NCBI GenBank assembly: GCA_023137175.1
Contig: JAGLPU010000007.1
Location: forward strand, 1 to 62,831
Length of the DNA stretch: 62,831 nucleotides
Reading direction: 5' to 3'
Origin: Candidatus Parcubacteria bacterium
GTDB lineage: Bacteria > Patescibacteriota > Minisyncoccia > Minisyncoccales > JAGLPU01
Shown: positions 7,410 to 17,084 of the stretch, one piece after another
Position numbering within the stretch: position 1 is the stretch's first letter
How the letters are laid out: the number at the start of each line of letters is the position of its first letter
Made by a program: the position numbers and the translations under genes
Notes under the pieces: generated by a model
Database searches by the model: none
Told to the model about the DNA's origin: nothing
Seen by the model: only the letters and a program-made list of their open reading frames with translations

Positions 7410-8582
7410 ATGAAGATTTTATTTTTATATGATTTCCCATTATGGGGTTCTGGATCTGGAACCTATGTTCGAAATTCAATTCAAGAATTAGTAAAATTAA
7501 ATCATAAAATAGGAATTGTTTGTCCTGAAAAACGGCGTTTTATGGAGGACAAGATAAAACAATATTCTGTTAATCTTCCTCAGACGCCTGTTTTTATCGG
7601 GCATCCAGAACTAAAAGGAAGTAAAAAATATTCAGAATTGAGTGAAAGAGAAATTACTCAAATTTATAAAGTTTACTTAGACGCCACCTTGGAAGCAGTG
7701 GCGAATTTTAAGCCTGATATTATTCATGTGCATCACTTCTCTTTGATTATTTGGATAGCTAGATATATAGAGGCTTTGACTAAAATAAAGTATGTTATCA
7801 CTTCTCATGGTAGTTGCCTCTATAATATAGCGTCTGATAAGAGATATTTTTCTTTATCTCAAGATGCAGTAGCGGCTGCCAAACAAATCACAGTCGTCAG
7901 CGCAGATACAAGGATGAAATTTTTAACGATGTTTGGCCGAAATTTTTCTAAAAATCTTCATATTGTTCCAGGCGGAATAGATATAAAATTATATCCTACA
8001 CATCTAGATGTCAGCAATATCAATAAAAAATATCGTTTGGAAGATAAGAAAATGGTTCTTTTTACCGGAAGGCTTATTTCTCCTAAGGGAGTGAAGTATT
8101 TAGTAAAAGCAGCAAAAGAGATTGACGGAGAAATTTTTATTATTGGAGATGGCCCGGAAAAACAATATCTTTTAAGCCTTATTGATAAAATGAAAGTAAA
8201 AAATGTTCATCTCTTGGGATATATGAAAGAAAAAGATTTGCCTGAATTCTATTATCGTGCAGATGTATTTGTTACTCCTTCTGTTTGGGATGAACCCTTG
8301 GGATTAACAATTTTAGAGGCTATGGCTTCTAAAACTCCGGTAGTGGCAACCAGAAAAGGAGGAATACCTCTTTTAGTGAAAAGTGGATATAACGGAGTTT
8401 TTGTAAAACATAGAAATTCTAAGAAAATCGCCGAAGCGGTAAATAAACTTTTAAAAAACGACGAATTAAGAAAAACAATGGGGGAAAACGCCAGAAAAAC
8501 CATTGAAGAAAAATTTACTTGGAAAATCGCTGCTTTAAAGTTCCACCGGCTTTATAAGAAGATAAACAGAAACGGAAAGTGA
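7410..8582 (+). CDS. Glycosyltransferase family 4 (GT-B fold)
   Basis: A 390-residue retaining GT4 glycosyltransferase. The N-terminal Rossmann domain begins ILFLYDFPLWGSGSGTYV (acceptor side, with the glycine-rich GSGSGTYV loop), HVHHF follows, and the C-terminal donor domain has FTGRLISPKGVKYLV, GDGPE and the E-x7-E type block DEPLGLTILEAMASKTPVV (about 295-313) that binds the nucleotide sugar. Likely adds a sugar to a lipid- or cell-surface glycan. It has its own promoter, a leader hairpin and a good SD (GAGGAG, 9 nt from ATG). A DUF218 gene follows with its own promoter. Donor and acceptor unknown. Confidence 0.92.
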   Translation: MKILFLYDFPLWGSGSGTYVRNSIQELVKLNHKIGIVCPEKRRFMEDKIKQYSVNLPQTPVFIGHPELKGSKKYSELSEREITQIYKVYLDATLEAVANFKPDIIHVHHFSLIIWIARYIEALTKIKYVITSHGSCLYNIASDKRYFSLSQDAVAAAKQITVVSADTRMKFLTMFGRNFSKNLHIVPGGIDIKLYPTHLDVSNINKKYRLEDKKMVLFTGRLISPKGVKYLVKAAKEIDGEIFIIGDGPEKQYLLSLIDKMKVKNVHLLGYMKEKDLPEFYYRADVFVTPSVWDEPLGLTILEAMASKTPVVATRKGGIPLLVKSGYNGVFVKHRNSKKIAEAVNKLLKNDELRKTMGENARKTIEEKFTWKIAALKFHRLYKKINRNGK

Positions 8583-8588
8583 ATGCTA

Positions 8589-8616
8589 TTGACAAATTGC
8601 TAAAAGGTGCTATGCT
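8589..8616 (+). promoter_or_regulatory. Promoter of the DUF218 gene at 8684
   Basis: TTGACA (8589-8594), 16 nt, TATGCT (8611-8616) preceded by TGC. The same TGC-TATGCT box recurs at 24110. Confidence 0.6.
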
Positions 8617-8683
8617 ATATACAATATAGTACATAAACAAATAAATACGAGTTAGTAATATTGAAAATACAGAGGTGATTTAA

Positions 8684-9322
8684 TTGAAAGCAATGATAGT
8701 ATATGGATGCGGACCGCAGGACAGCGATAGGTTAACTTCTGTAGGAAAATTAGTTACTGAAGCGGCAGCAAGGGTTTTTTGCCAGTTTCCTCAAGAGATG
8801 ATAATAATCTCTACTGGAGGAAAAACAGGGAAAAGCTTATTATCGGAAGCGGAGGTAATGAAAAAAGAGTTGATCAAGTTAGGAGTGCCGAAAAAATGTG
8901 TTATTATGGAACCGAACGCAACAAATACGATAGAAAATATTGCGTTTGTGGCTAATATCGTAGACGAGTTGGGATTAGATGATCTTATCCATATAACAAA
9001 CAGGGTTCATATGTCACAAGTGAAAGAACTTTGTATGTTGATAGGACTAGAGAAAATTTCAAGCTATGAAATCGCAGACGAGATAATAAAACATGAGATA
9101 GAGGATTCCAGATCTACAAATACCGATAGATGGATGAGAGGTCTCAGAGAGGTTCCACTATATTGGTTACCTCAGATAGCCAATATAATAGAAAATCCAG
9201 AACGTTGGAAATGCATTCTGCGCCAGCCACGACTCAAAGATTTTCTTAAGGAACAACACAGAATTGCGAAACCAGAGGAAATCAAGAAAAAGATAAAAAA
9301 AGAAAAAAGAATTATGCCTTAA
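8684..9322 (+). CDS. DUF218 (YdcF/SanA/ElyC-like) family protein, TTG start
   Basis: A 212-residue DUF218 protein with the Rossmann-like core: MIVYGCGPQDSDR, IISTGGKTG, SEAEVMKKELIKLGVPKKCVIMEPNATNT and ITNRVHM correspond to the family's GGG, STGG, E-A and N-T motifs. Relatives act in cell-envelope carbohydrate metabolism, but the reaction is unsettled. No membrane helix is seen, unlike ElyC or SanA, and a basic C-terminal tail is present. The start is TTG at 8684, chosen because the SD AGAGGTGAT (8671-8679) sits 4 nt upstream; ATG at 8693 would be too far. It is monocistronic with promoter and terminator. Confidence 0.82.
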   Translation: MKAMIVYGCGPQDSDRLTSVGKLVTEAAARVFCQFPQEMIIISTGGKTGKSLLSEAEVMKKELIKLGVPKKCVIMEPNATNTIENIAFVANIVDELGLDDLIHITNRVHMSQVKELCMLIGLEKISSYEIADEIIKHEIEDSRSTNTDRWMRGLREVPLYWLPQIANIIENPERWKCILRQPRLKDFLKEQHRIAKPEEIKKKIKKEKRIMP

Positions 9323-9323
9323 A

Positions 9324-9350
9324 GGGGACAAGAAATTGTCCTCTCTTTTT
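9324..9350 (+). terminator. Terminator after DUF218 gene 1
   Basis: GGGGACAA (9324-9331) pairs with TTGTCCTC (9336-9343), followed by TCTTTTT. Confidence 0.9.
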
Positions 9351-9382
9351 ATTTCAAAAAATTTATGATATTATCATATAAT

Positions 9383-9988
9383 ATGACTATAGTGGTTTTA
9401 GGGGGTGGGATAGCTAGAGACGGTAACTTGCCCAAACATGTGAAAAAAAGGATAGAGAGAGCTTGGCAAATTTTTAAAAAAAAGAAAGGGGCTCCGATTT
9501 TAGTTTGTGGCAGATATAGTTTTTTATATCCTAAAAATCAGCTTCCTAAAAAAACAGAATCAAGAGCGATGCGTGATTATCTTATAAGCCTTGGTGTGCC
9601 CAAAAAGGATATATATTTAGAAAATGAATCCAAGGATACCATCGGTAATGCCTACTATGCAAAGAAGCTTTATTTTATTCCCAGAAAAGAAAAAAAAGCC
9701 ACTATCATCACTTCAGAATTTCATTTAGAAAGAGTGAAGTTTATTTTTCAGAAAATTTTTGGCAAGAACTATCAATTAAAATTTATTTCTCTCTCTTCTT
9801 CGCTTGGAAGCAAAGAAAAAACAAAGGTGATGGAAAGGCAAAAAAAGCTTCTTGAAAAAACAAAAGCAATTTTGGCAGAAATGAAATCCGGAGATCATAG
9901 TTTTCTAAAAGATAAATTATATAAAATAAAATATTATAAAGAACCAAGGCCTGATTGGGTTATAAAATTCGTGGCCGCGGGTAAATAA
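9383..9988 (+). CDS. DUF218 (YdcF-like) family protein, second copy
   Basis: A 201-residue DUF218 protein: TIVVLGGGIARDG (1-14, the glycine-rich loop), APILVCGRYSF, ESRAMRDYLISLGVPKKDIYLENESKDTIGNA (the E-x-LG-P-x-I-E-S-T-N block) and ITSEFHLERV. It is only distantly related to the copy just upstream, so this is not a recent duplication. It heads a likely operon with two glycosyltransferases (gaps of 11 and 7 nt), which supports a role in surface glycan assembly. The frame is open to ATG 9365, but that lies in the -10 box TATGAT (9364-9369), so ATG 9383 (MTIVVLGGG) is preferred. Confidence 0.82.
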   Translation: MTIVVLGGGIARDGNLPKHVKKRIERAWQIFKKKKGAPILVCGRYSFLYPKNQLPKKTESRAMRDYLISLGVPKKDIYLENESKDTIGNAYYAKKLYFIPRKEKKATIITSEFHLERVKFIFQKIFGKNYQLKFISLSSSLGSKEKTKVMERQKKLLEKTKAILAEMKSGDHSFLKDKLYKIKYYKEPRPDWVIKFVAAGK

Positions 9989-9999
9989 AAATTAAAAAT

Positions 10000-11001
10000 A
10001 TGATAACAAAAATTTCCATAGTTGTGCCATGTTATAAACGCGTTAAGCAAACCCTAAAAACAATTAAAATGATTTTTGCTTCTGATGGATGGGGGACCCT
10101 TTATAAAGCAGAAGTGATTGTGGCTGATGTCACTCCGGATAATTCATTAAAGCAGGCTCTTTTCCAAAAATTTGGAGAAAAAGCCGAAAAGAATGAGTTT
10201 TCTTATATTAGACCTAAAAAATCGGGCATTTCCACTAACAAAAACATTGGAGCTAAGAAGGCAAAATTTCCGATCCTGGTTTTTTGCGATTCGGACATGG
10301 AGGTTGAAAAGAATACAATAATGGCTACGATAAAAGCGCTGAAAGAGCACAAGAAAGCGGCGGCCATCACTGGAAATATTGTCTGGCGGGGAGGGGAAAA
10401 TAATGGCAAATTTGATAGGCCGCGAAAAGAAGATAGAATGGTAAAGATAAGAAAAACAATTTTTATAGAAGCAATCTATTCTCGATACGTCGCGACCTAC
10501 AAAGAAGTTTTTCAGGCCGTAGGAGGATATGACGAAAAAGTATTTAATATGAGGGGAGAAGGGTCGGACATGTCAATCAGGTCTTGGAGAGCCGGATATC
10601 CTTTAGTCTATGATGCTTCAATAAAAGCGCACCATGTGGCCAATTCCTCTGATAGTATAGCGTTAGGCATAAAACATCCTGAATGGGGAATAGCAAAAGA
10701 CCTACTCTTATTAGCTTATAAATACGATATTTTAGGAGGTGACCATAAAAACTTTGTTCAAACCGTAAAAGCAAATTTTGATAAGTTTGGCGCTTCGGGA
10801 TATTATAAAATTATTGAAGGCATAGGGAAAAATTTAGATTTTATAACGAAATCTAAAAAGGAAATTGAGTCTCAGAAGAAAAAAATGAAACCAAAACATG
10901 ATTTTAAATTTTTAGAAATATTTTCAAATAAGGCTCTTTATCTTGAATGCATTAACAAGGCAGAAAAAAAATTGGATAAAATCAGAAAGAAGGCTTTTTA
11001 A
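10000..11001 (+). CDS. Glycosyltransferase family 2 (GT-A fold)
   Basis: A 333-residue inverting GT2 enzyme. ISIVVPCYKR opens the nucleotide-binding domain, GISTNKNIGAKKA follows, and FCDSDMEV (about residues 93-100) is the metal-binding DxD-type motif. VGGYDEKVFNMRGEGSDMS (about 170-188) is the acceptor-side block with the catalytic acid equivalent of the ED motif, and IRSWRAGYP matches the usual R-x-x-x-G. The C-terminal 90 residues are basic and helical, without transmembrane segments. It lies between DUF218 and a GT4 gene and presumably acts on the same glycan. Sugar and acceptor unknown. Confidence 0.9.
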   Translation: MITKISIVVPCYKRVKQTLKTIKMIFASDGWGTLYKAEVIVADVTPDNSLKQALFQKFGEKAEKNEFSYIRPKKSGISTNKNIGAKKAKFPILVFCDSDMEVEKNTIMATIKALKEHKKAAAITGNIVWRGGENNGKFDRPRKEDRMVKIRKTIFIEAIYSRYVATYKEVFQAVGGYDEKVFNMRGEGSDMSIRSWRAGYPLVYDASIKAHHVANSSDSIALGIKHPEWGIAKDLLLLAYKYDILGGDHKNFVQTVKANFDKFGASGYYKIIEGIGKNLDFITKSKKEIESQKKKMKPKHDFKFLEIFSNKALYLECINKAEKKLDKIRKKAF

Positions 11002-11008
11002 TAAAAAC

Positions 11009-12121
11009 ATGCCTCAAAAAATTAAAGTAATCATACTTTCTAATAAGAAAATGAATGATTTTTCGGCTATAAATATAGTAATAGCCGGAATTTTACCTCA
11101 TCTTGAGAAAAAAATAAATATTAAATTGAAGATCTGTTCCGGTATAAAAATAGGAGCATTTTTAAAATATATAGGAGAATCATTAAAACTTAAAAATGGA
11201 CCGGCTCTAAAACTTCCGGTTATTGCCATTTTTACTTTTTTTAAATTTCTTTTTAACCGAGATTTCTGGAAATGCCAAATTATAAATGCCCATGGAGCAG
11301 ATTCATGGATTCCTGCTATTTTACTTTCAAAGATTTTAAAAAAAACATCTATAATAACACTTCATGAAACAGAAAGTTATACTAAGGAGAGTTGGTTTTA
11401 TGGAGGGAAAGAAATAGCCAACTGGTTATGGAAATGGACTTTGAGAAATGCGGATTATCTTACAGATGTAAGCAACACTATAAAGCTTGAAAAATCTTTT
11501 TATGTTCCCAATGGAATAGATTTTTCAATATTCAAACCAAAATTTACTGAAAAGAAGGAAAAAACAGTTCTCTTCATTGGACGATTAAGAAAGCAAAAAG
11601 GGATAGAGTATTTTATAAAGGCTATTCAAATTATAAAAAAATACCAAACAAAAGAAAAAATAAGATTTATTGTTGTGAGTAGCTCTTCTTTGGAAATTCC
11701 TGAATCAGAAAAATATATTAAACTAATAAAAGAAAACGGAATTGAATTTTATTCAGAGATTCCTTTCAAAGAAATAAAAAAATATTACCAAGAAGCAGAT
11801 GTTTTCGTATTACCTTCGACGAGTGAGGCTTTTGGATTAGTGCTTCTTGAAGCGATGGCTTGCGGGACACCCGTAGTGGCTTCTAATGTTGGCGGAATTC
11901 CTGGTGTGGTGAAAGATGGATTTGTTGGTTTTTTAGTCCCGCCTAAAGATCCACAGGCAATCGCGAAAAAAGTATTAAAAATTTTAGAAAATCCAGAGCT
12001 AAGAGAAACAATGAGTAAGAATTGTATGGAATGGACAAAAAAATTTACTTGGAAAAATATCGCTCAAAAATATTTAAAGGTCTATTATGAGATTTTAGCT
12101 AACCGCCGAAAAAATAAATAA
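11009..12121 (+). CDS. Glycosyltransferase family 4 (GT-B fold)
   Basis: A 370-residue GT4 enzyme. INAHGADSW and ITLHETESY belong to the N-terminal domain, VPNGIDFSIF to the interdomain region, VLFIGRLRKQKGIEYF starts the donor domain, and TSEAFGLVLLEAMACGTPVV (about 270-289) is the E-x7-E donor-binding motif. The frame extends upstream to 10943 inside the previous gene, but the ATG at 11009, 7 nt after that gene's stop, gives the normal N-terminus PQKIKVIILSN. Third gene of the DUF218/GT2/GT4 run, ended by a terminator. It differs from the GT4 at 7410 in its N-terminal half. Likely surface polysaccharide synthesis. Confidence 0.91.
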   Translation: MPQKIKVIILSNKKMNDFSAINIVIAGILPHLEKKINIKLKICSGIKIGAFLKYIGESLKLKNGPALKLPVIAIFTFFKFLFNRDFWKCQIINAHGADSWIPAILLSKILKKTSIITLHETESYTKESWFYGGKEIANWLWKWTLRNADYLTDVSNTIKLEKSFYVPNGIDFSIFKPKFTEKKEKTVLFIGRLRKQKGIEYFIKAIQIIKKYQTKEKIRFIVVSSSSLEIPESEKYIKLIKENGIEFYSEIPFKEIKKYYQEADVFVLPSTSEAFGLVLLEAMACGTPVVASNVGGIPGVVKDGFVGFLVPPKDPQAIAKKVLKILENPELRETMSKNCMEWTKKFTWKNIAQKYLKVYYEILANRRKNK

Positions 12122-12133
12122 AAGGATTTTTAC

Positions 12134-12159
12134 AAAACAGAGGCGAAAGCTCTGTTTTT
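12134..12159 (+). terminator. Terminator of the glycosyltransferase operon
   Basis: AAAACAGAG / CTCTGTTTTT around a GCGAAAGC loop (GAAA tetraloop). Confidence 0.88.
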
Positions 12160-12162
12160 AAA

Positions 12163-12191
12163 TTGACCATAAAGGTATTTTTTGATAAAGT
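12163..12191 (+). promoter_or_regulatory. Promoter of ileS
   Basis: TTGACC (12163-12168), 17 nt, TAAAGT (12186-12191) with TGA directly before it; ATG follows 12 nt later, giving a very short leader. Confidence 0.6.
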
Positions 12192-12203
12192 TAAATAAAA
12201 ATT

Positions 12204-15152
12204 ATGTCTAATTTACCTTCTGAAGAACAAGTTTCGGATTTTTGGGAAAAAGCAAAGATTTTTGAGAAATCAATTGCCAAAGAGTCTCCTCAAGGCGACT
12301 ATGTTTTTTACGATGGGCCTCCTTTTGCCACGGGCAAACCTCATTACGGTCATATTGTCGCCAGCGTGATCAAGGATGCCATTCCCAGGTATCGGACAAT
12401 GGCCGGTTACAGTGTGGAACGCAAGTGGGGTTGGGATTGTCATGGTCTGCCGATTGAGAATATCGCTGAAAAAGAGCTTGGCTCAAAAAAGAAAAAAGAT
12501 ATTGAAGAAATGGGCGTGGAAAAGTTTAACGAAGTCTGCCGTTCCAAAGTTTTGGAATATGTTTCAGCTTGGGAGATTATAATAAAAAGGATTGGCCGTT
12601 GGGCAGATATGAAAAACTGCTACAGAAGCATGGATTTAGATTTCATGGAATCTGTTTGGTGGGTGTTTAAAGAGCTTTGGGACAAGGGCTTGATCTATGA
12701 AAGCTATCGTTCAATGCATATTTGTCCGCGCTGCGAAACCACTTTATCTCAAACAGAAGTGAGTGAGGGGTATAAGATGGTAAAGGATTTGTCAGCTACG
12801 GCAAAGTTTAAACTAAAACCAAACCAAAAATTTGGCGATTTTATTACTGATGATAGTACATATATATTGGCTTGGACCACCACACCATGGACTTTAATTG
12901 GCAATGTAGCTTTAGCAGTAGGGAAAGACATCCAATACGCCGTAGTTGATATGGGTAAACAATCAGAGGGGCTGAAAGGCAAATACATTATTGCTGTGGA
13001 AAGAATGGCTATATTGGAGAAGAACGCAAAGAAAAAATGCGAAGATAAACCATTTGAAACTGAAAGCTTGATTTCAGGAAAAGATTTGACAGGAGCTGAA
13101 TATCAGCCGCTTTTTGATTATTATTCTAGAGACGAAAAATTGGAGAACAGGGAGAACAGCTGGAAAATCTATAATGCTGATTTTGTCACCACTGAAGAAG
13201 GCACAGGCATAGTTCATATTGCTCCGGCTTTCGGCGAAGACGACATGAACCTTGGCAAAGAGAAAAATTTATCTTTTGTTCAGCATGTGAATATGGACGG
13301 CACAATTAAGGAAGAAGCTAAAGATTTTGTTGGACTGAATGTTAAACCGATTGACGAACCCCAAAGCACGGATATTGAGATAATAAAGTATTTGGCTCAC
13401 CATGATCTACTATTTCATAAAGAAAAATTTGAACACAGTTATCCTCATTGCTGGCGCTGCGAAACTCCTTTAATTAATTATGCCACTTCGTCCTGGTTTG
13501 TGAATATTACAAAAATTAAGGAACAAACTTTGGAAACGGCCAAAGAAATCAATTGGTTCCCGCTGCATGTTAAAGATGGGCGTTTCGGAAAATGGCTTGA
13601 TGGCGCACGCGATTGGTCAATATCAAGACAAAGATTTTGGGCGTCGGTAATTCCAATCTGGAAATGCGAGTGCGGGGAAATGAAAGTTTTCGGCTCAGTG
13701 GCTGAATTGGAAAAAGCGAGCGGACAGAAAATAACTGATATTCATAAGCATGTTGTGGACAAGATCAAGCTTCCATGCGCCAAGTGTGGGCAAGAAATGG
13801 AGCGAATTCCCGATGTTTTAGACACTTGGTTTGATTCCGGCTCTATGCCTTACGCTCAAATGCATTATCCATTTGAAAACAAAGATAAATTTGACAGTAA
13901 TTTTCCGGCTGAGTTCATTGCCGAAGGCATTGACCAAACAAGATGCTGGTTCTATTACCTTCATGTTATTGGAACAGCGATTAAAGACAGTCACGCTTTT
14001 AAAAATGTTATTGTGAGCGGAATGGTACTTGCAGAAGATGGGAAAAAGATGTCCAAAAAGCTGAAGAATTATCCCGATCCTTCATCGATTCTTGATAAAT
14101 ATGGAGCTGACGCTTTGCGTTTCTACTTGCTCTCATCTCCGGTTATGGCCGCAGATGATTTGAATTTTATTGAAGACGGAGTGAGAGAAGCTTTGAGAAA
14201 GAATATAATGACTCTTTGGAATGTTTTCAAATTCTATGAATTATTTAAAAAAGAAGAAGATGTTTCATTCAACGATTCCTGGAAAAGAACCGATAATATT
14301 CTTGATAAATGGATCTTGACCAGCCTAAATAAACTGATAACTGAAACCACTCAAGCTATGGAAGAATATAATCTGCCGGCTGCGACCAGGCCGATCACGG
14401 ATTTTATTGATGATTTATCCACTTGGTATTTAAGAAGGTCAAGAGACAGGTTTAAATCAGACGACAAACGAGAAAGGGAAACGGCCTTAGACACAATGGC
14501 TTTTGTTTTAAATGAGCTTTCAAAAATAATGGCACCGTTTGCTCCTTTTATCGCCGAACAATTATGGCAGAAAGTCAGCAAGAATGATTTTAAAGATGAC
14601 AATAAGAGCGTTCATCTGGAAGCCTGGCCAGAGTTTTCTGACGGGCAAGAAGAGATTTTGGAAAGAATGTCAGCAGTAAGAAAAATAGTTGAGCTCGGTT
14701 TAGCTGAAAGGCAAAGCGCAGAAATCAAGGTCCGCCAGCCATTAAAAAAATTGGTTGTTAAAAATTCTATTGGACAGCTTAACGACGACTACATTGGTCT
14801 GATTAAAGACGAAGTAAATGTGAAAGAGGTTGAATTTAGCAAGGGAGAAGGAGATTTAGAGGTGGAATTAGACACAAAAATAACTCCTGAATTAGAGTTG
14901 GAAGGTTTGGCTCGGGAGATAGTGAGAACAATCAATTCTTTGCGCAAAGAAGCGGGTCTGTCCATTAATGATTCGGCGGAACTGCATTATGCTGACAACA
15001 ATAAGCTGAATGAAGTTTTTGAAAAGTTTGGCAAAGATATTCTGCAAGAAGTATTATGCAGCGGCTATAAGGCGGCTGATATGGAACAAATCGAATTTAA
15101 AAAGGAGATTGCAATCAACAAAGAAAAAGTTTTAATAGGCATTAAGAAATAA
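12204..15152 (+). CDS. ileS: Isoleucyl-tRNA synthetase
   Basis: A 982-residue class I aminoacyl-tRNA synthetase that charges tRNA-Ile. The HIGH motif is seen as PHYGHI (about residues 47-52), GWDCHGLPIE follows, and KMSKS is KKMSKK (about 613-618). CPRC (about 174) and CECG with CAKCG (about 490-535) are zinc-type cysteine pairs, and WTTTPWTL marks the editing domain that removes misacylated valine. The C-terminal GLAREIVRTINSLRKEAGL is the eukaryote-like (type 2) arrangement, a form often linked with natural mupirocin resistance; resistance here is only an inference. Monocistronic: own promoter, near-leaderless start, and a terminator shared with convergent typA. Confidence 0.97.
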   Translation: MSNLPSEEQVSDFWEKAKIFEKSIAKESPQGDYVFYDGPPFATGKPHYGHIVASVIKDAIPRYRTMAGYSVERKWGWDCHGLPIENIAEKELGSKKKKDIEEMGVEKFNEVCRSKVLEYVSAWEIIIKRIGRWADMKNCYRSMDLDFMESVWWVFKELWDKGLIYESYRSMHICPRCETTLSQTEVSEGYKMVKDLSATAKFKLKPNQKFGDFITDDSTYILAWTTTPWTLIGNVALAVGKDIQYAVVDMGKQSEGLKGKYIIAVERMAILEKNAKKKCEDKPFETESLISGKDLTGAEYQPLFDYYSRDEKLENRENSWKIYNADFVTTEEGTGIVHIAPAFGEDDMNLGKEKNLSFVQHVNMDGTIKEEAKDFVGLNVKPIDEPQSTDIEIIKYLAHHDLLFHKEKFEHSYPHCWRCETPLINYATSSWFVNITKIKEQTLETAKEINWFPLHVKDGRFGKWLDGARDWSISRQRFWASVIPIWKCECGEMKVFGSVAELEKASGQKITDIHKHVVDKIKLPCAKCGQEMERIPDVLDTWFDSGSMPYAQMHYPFENKDKFDSNFPAEFIAEGIDQTRCWFYYLHVIGTAIKDSHAFKNVIVSGMVLAEDGKKMSKKLKNYPDPSSILDKYGADALRFYLLSSPVMAADDLNFIEDGVREALRKNIMTLWNVFKFYELFKKEEDVSFNDSWKRTDNILDKWILTSLNKLITETTQAMEEYNLPAATRPITDFIDDLSTWYLRRSRDRFKSDDKRERETALDTMAFVLNELSKIMAPFAPFIAEQLWQKVSKNDFKDDNKSVHLEAWPEFSDGQEEILERMSAVRKIVELGLAERQSAEIKVRQPLKKLVVKNSIGQLNDDYIGLIKDEVNVKEVEFSKGEGDLEVELDTKITPELELEGLAREIVRTINSLRKEAGLSINDSAELHYADNNKLNEVFEKFGKDILQEVLCSGYKAADMEQIEFKKEIAINKEKVLIGIKK

Positions 15153-15183
15153 AAAAGCTCCGGCAGAGGCCGGAGCTTTTTTT
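15151..15183 (+). terminator. Bidirectional terminator between ileS and typA
   Basis: AAAAAAGCTCCGGC, loop AGAG, GCCGGAGCTTTTTTT. A and T tracts on both sides let it serve both convergent genes; its right edge touches the typA stop. Confidence 0.93.
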
Positions 15184-16966
15184 AACCTTTACGCTTGGCT
15201 CTTACGCGTTCTGTTTCAGTCAGATATTGTTTTCTGAGTCTAACTTTTGTCGGAGTGATTTCCAGGTATTCGTCTTCGTCCATGATTTCCATTCCGGATT
15301 CAATAGTCAGCTTTTGAGGGGGGACAAGTTGAATGGCATCATCACAGCCGGAAGCTCTCATATTTGTCAGTTGTTTGCCTTTGATCGGGTTTGTTGCTAT
15401 TTCCTGGCCTTTGGCAGTGTTGCCGATTACCATACCTTCGTAGACTTCTGTGCCGGGGCCGATGTACAGGGTTCCTCTTTTTTGCAGGTTATTAAGAGAG
15501 AACCCCAGGGCTTTTCCAGCAACCATTGAAGTCATTGAACCGGTTGCTTTTTTTTGTATTTCGCCGGCATGCTTTTTAAAACCGATTACTCGGCTTGCCA
15601 TAATACCTTCTCCTTTAGTATCGACTATAAACTGTCCGCGGTATCCCAAAAGTCCTCGTGTGGGCATTTCAAACATTAGGCGGACTATATCTCTGTGTTG
15701 TTTCATTTCCAAAAGGATTGCCTTGCGTTTGCCCAGGTTTTCAATCACTGTCCCTTGAAAAGAACTTGGGACATCAACGGTAACTTCTTCGTATGGCTCA
15801 AGAGTTTTACCGTTTTCTTCTTTGAGAATGATCTGTGGCTGAGAAACTTGCAGTTCATAACCTTCTCTGCGCATATTTTCCAATAGGATCGCGATATGCA
15901 GTTCACCACGTCCAATTATTTTAAAGCTGTCTCCTTGATCAAAATCAACATACAATCCGACATTGATCTCAAGTTCTTTTTCCAATCGTTCCCTAATTTG
16001 TCTTCCAGTTACGAATTTTCCTTCCCGTCCCGCAAAAGGGGAGTTATTAACCAATAAATTCAAGCTGATTGTCGGTTCGTCGATTTTAATTACCGGCAAT
16101 GGTTCAGCTTCTTGGTCCGTGGTTATTGTTTCGCCGATAAATATATCCGGTAATCCGGCAATCATGACAATATCTCCGGCTGTCGCCTCATCAACCTCTT
16201 CACGCGAAATTCCTTTTAAAGTAAAAAGTTTAGTGATCTTTCCTGTTCGTGTTTCTTTTTCCGGAGTTTTTACAAAAACGGTTTCGCCAACCTTAACAAC
16301 GCCGTCATAAACGCGTCCAATGGCAATTCTGCCCAAGAAATCGTCATAACCCAAATTAAACGCCTGAACACGAAGGGGAGCTTCTTTATTCGCTGACGCC
16401 GGAGCAACTTCTTTAAGGATTGTGTCGAGCAGAGGAGTAAGGTCGCTTGATTCGTCAGTCAGTTCTTTTTTGGCGATTCCTTCGCGGCTGATCGCATAAA
16501 CAGTGGTAAAATCAAGTTGTTCATCGTTGGCCTCCAAATCCAGGAACAATTCAAATACTTGCTCTTTAGCTAATTCCGGATTTGCCGCCGGCTTGTCAAT
16601 TTTATTAATAATCACAATCGGCTTAAGACCCAGTTCAAGAGATTTTTTAAGAACAAAACGAGTTTGCGGCATCGGACCTTCTTGCGCGTCAACAATTAAT
16701 AACACGGAGTCAATTGAACGAAGCACCCGTTCCACTTCGGAACCAAAGTCTGAATGTCCGGGAGTATCAACGATGTTAATCTTTGTTTCCTTATATATAA
16801 TAGAAGAATTTTTTGAATAAATGGTAATTCCGCGCTCTTTTTCCAGCGCGTTGGTGTCCATACTCATTCCTTCTTCAAAGGCTCCTGTCTGGCGCATAAT
16901 TGCGTCAGTAAGAGTTGTCTTCCCATGGTCCACATGGGCAATGATTGCGATATTGCGAATTTCCAT
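15182..16966 (-). CDS. typA: Translational GTPase TypA/BipA
   Basis: A 594-residue ribosome-associated GTPase of the EF-G family, involved in 50S assembly and stress growth. G motifs are HVDHGKTT (about 10-17), the switch [14 protein letters not shown] (about 68-76) and NKIDKP (about 125-130), followed by beta-barrel domain II, the EF-G-like domains III and V, and the TypA-specific C-terminal domain ([28 protein letters not shown]). Length and order match the family (E. coli BipA about 607). Start [15 protein letters not shown] is canonical. Its promoter is at 17010-17037 (reverse strand); the leader carries a GC-rich hairpin followed by T residues. Confidence 0.97.
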   Translation of the reverse strand: MEIRNIAIIAHVDHGKTTLTDAIMRQTGAFEEGMSMDTNALEKERGITIYSKNSSIIYKETKINIVDTPGHSDFGSEVERVLRSIDSVLLIVDAQEGPMPQTRFVLKKSLELGLKPIVIINKIDKPAANPELAKEQVFELFLDLEANDEQLDFTTVYAISREGIAKKELTDESSDLTPLLDTILKEVAPASANKEAPLRVQAFNLGYDDFLGRIAIGRVYDGVVKVGETVFVKTPEKETRTGKITKLFTLKGISREEVDEATAGDIVMIAGLPDIFIGETITTDQEAEPLPVIKIDEPTISLNLLVNNSPFAGREGKFVTGRQIRERLEKELEINVGLYVDFDQGDSFKIIGRGELHIAILLENMRREGYELQVSQPQIILKEENGKTLEPYEEVTVDVPSSFQGTVIENLGKRKAILLEMKQHRDIVRLMFEMPTRGLLGYRGQFIVDTKGEGIMASRVIGFKKHAGEIQKKATGSMTSMVAGKALGFSLNNLQKRGTLYIGPGTEVYEGMVIGNTAKGQEIATNPIKGKQLTNMRASGCDDAIQLVPPQKLTIESGMEIMDEDEYLEITPTKVRLRKQYLTETERVRAKRKG

Positions 16967-17009
16967 AGATTGTCTTAAATTAAAAACCCGCCTAAAGCGG
17001 CTTGCTTAT

Positions 17010-17037
17010 ATAATACCTAAAATATGGTAAAAAGCAA
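17010..17037 (-). promoter_or_regulatory. Promoter of typA
   Basis: Reverse strand TTGCTT (17037-17032), 16 nt, TATTAT (17015-17010). Downstream on the transcript, CCGC / GCGG and a TTTTT run (about 17002-16983) form a terminator-like leader hairpin. Confidence 0.55.
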
Positions 17038-17043
17038 GGTTTT

Positions 17044-17076
17044 TAAAAAATAAAGGAAAGAGATAACTCTTTCCTT
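17044..17076 (-). terminator. Terminator of the hypothetical gene 17085-17621
   Basis: AAGGAAAGAG (17053-17062) / CTCTTTCCTT (17067-17076); on the reverse strand the stem is followed by TTTATTTTTT. Confidence 0.85.
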
Positions 17077-17084
17077 GTTTTGTT

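Noticed and set aside
8684..9988. Recent tandem duplication of the two DUF218 genes
   Set aside because: The proteins share only family-level motifs and differ in tails, promoters and start codons.
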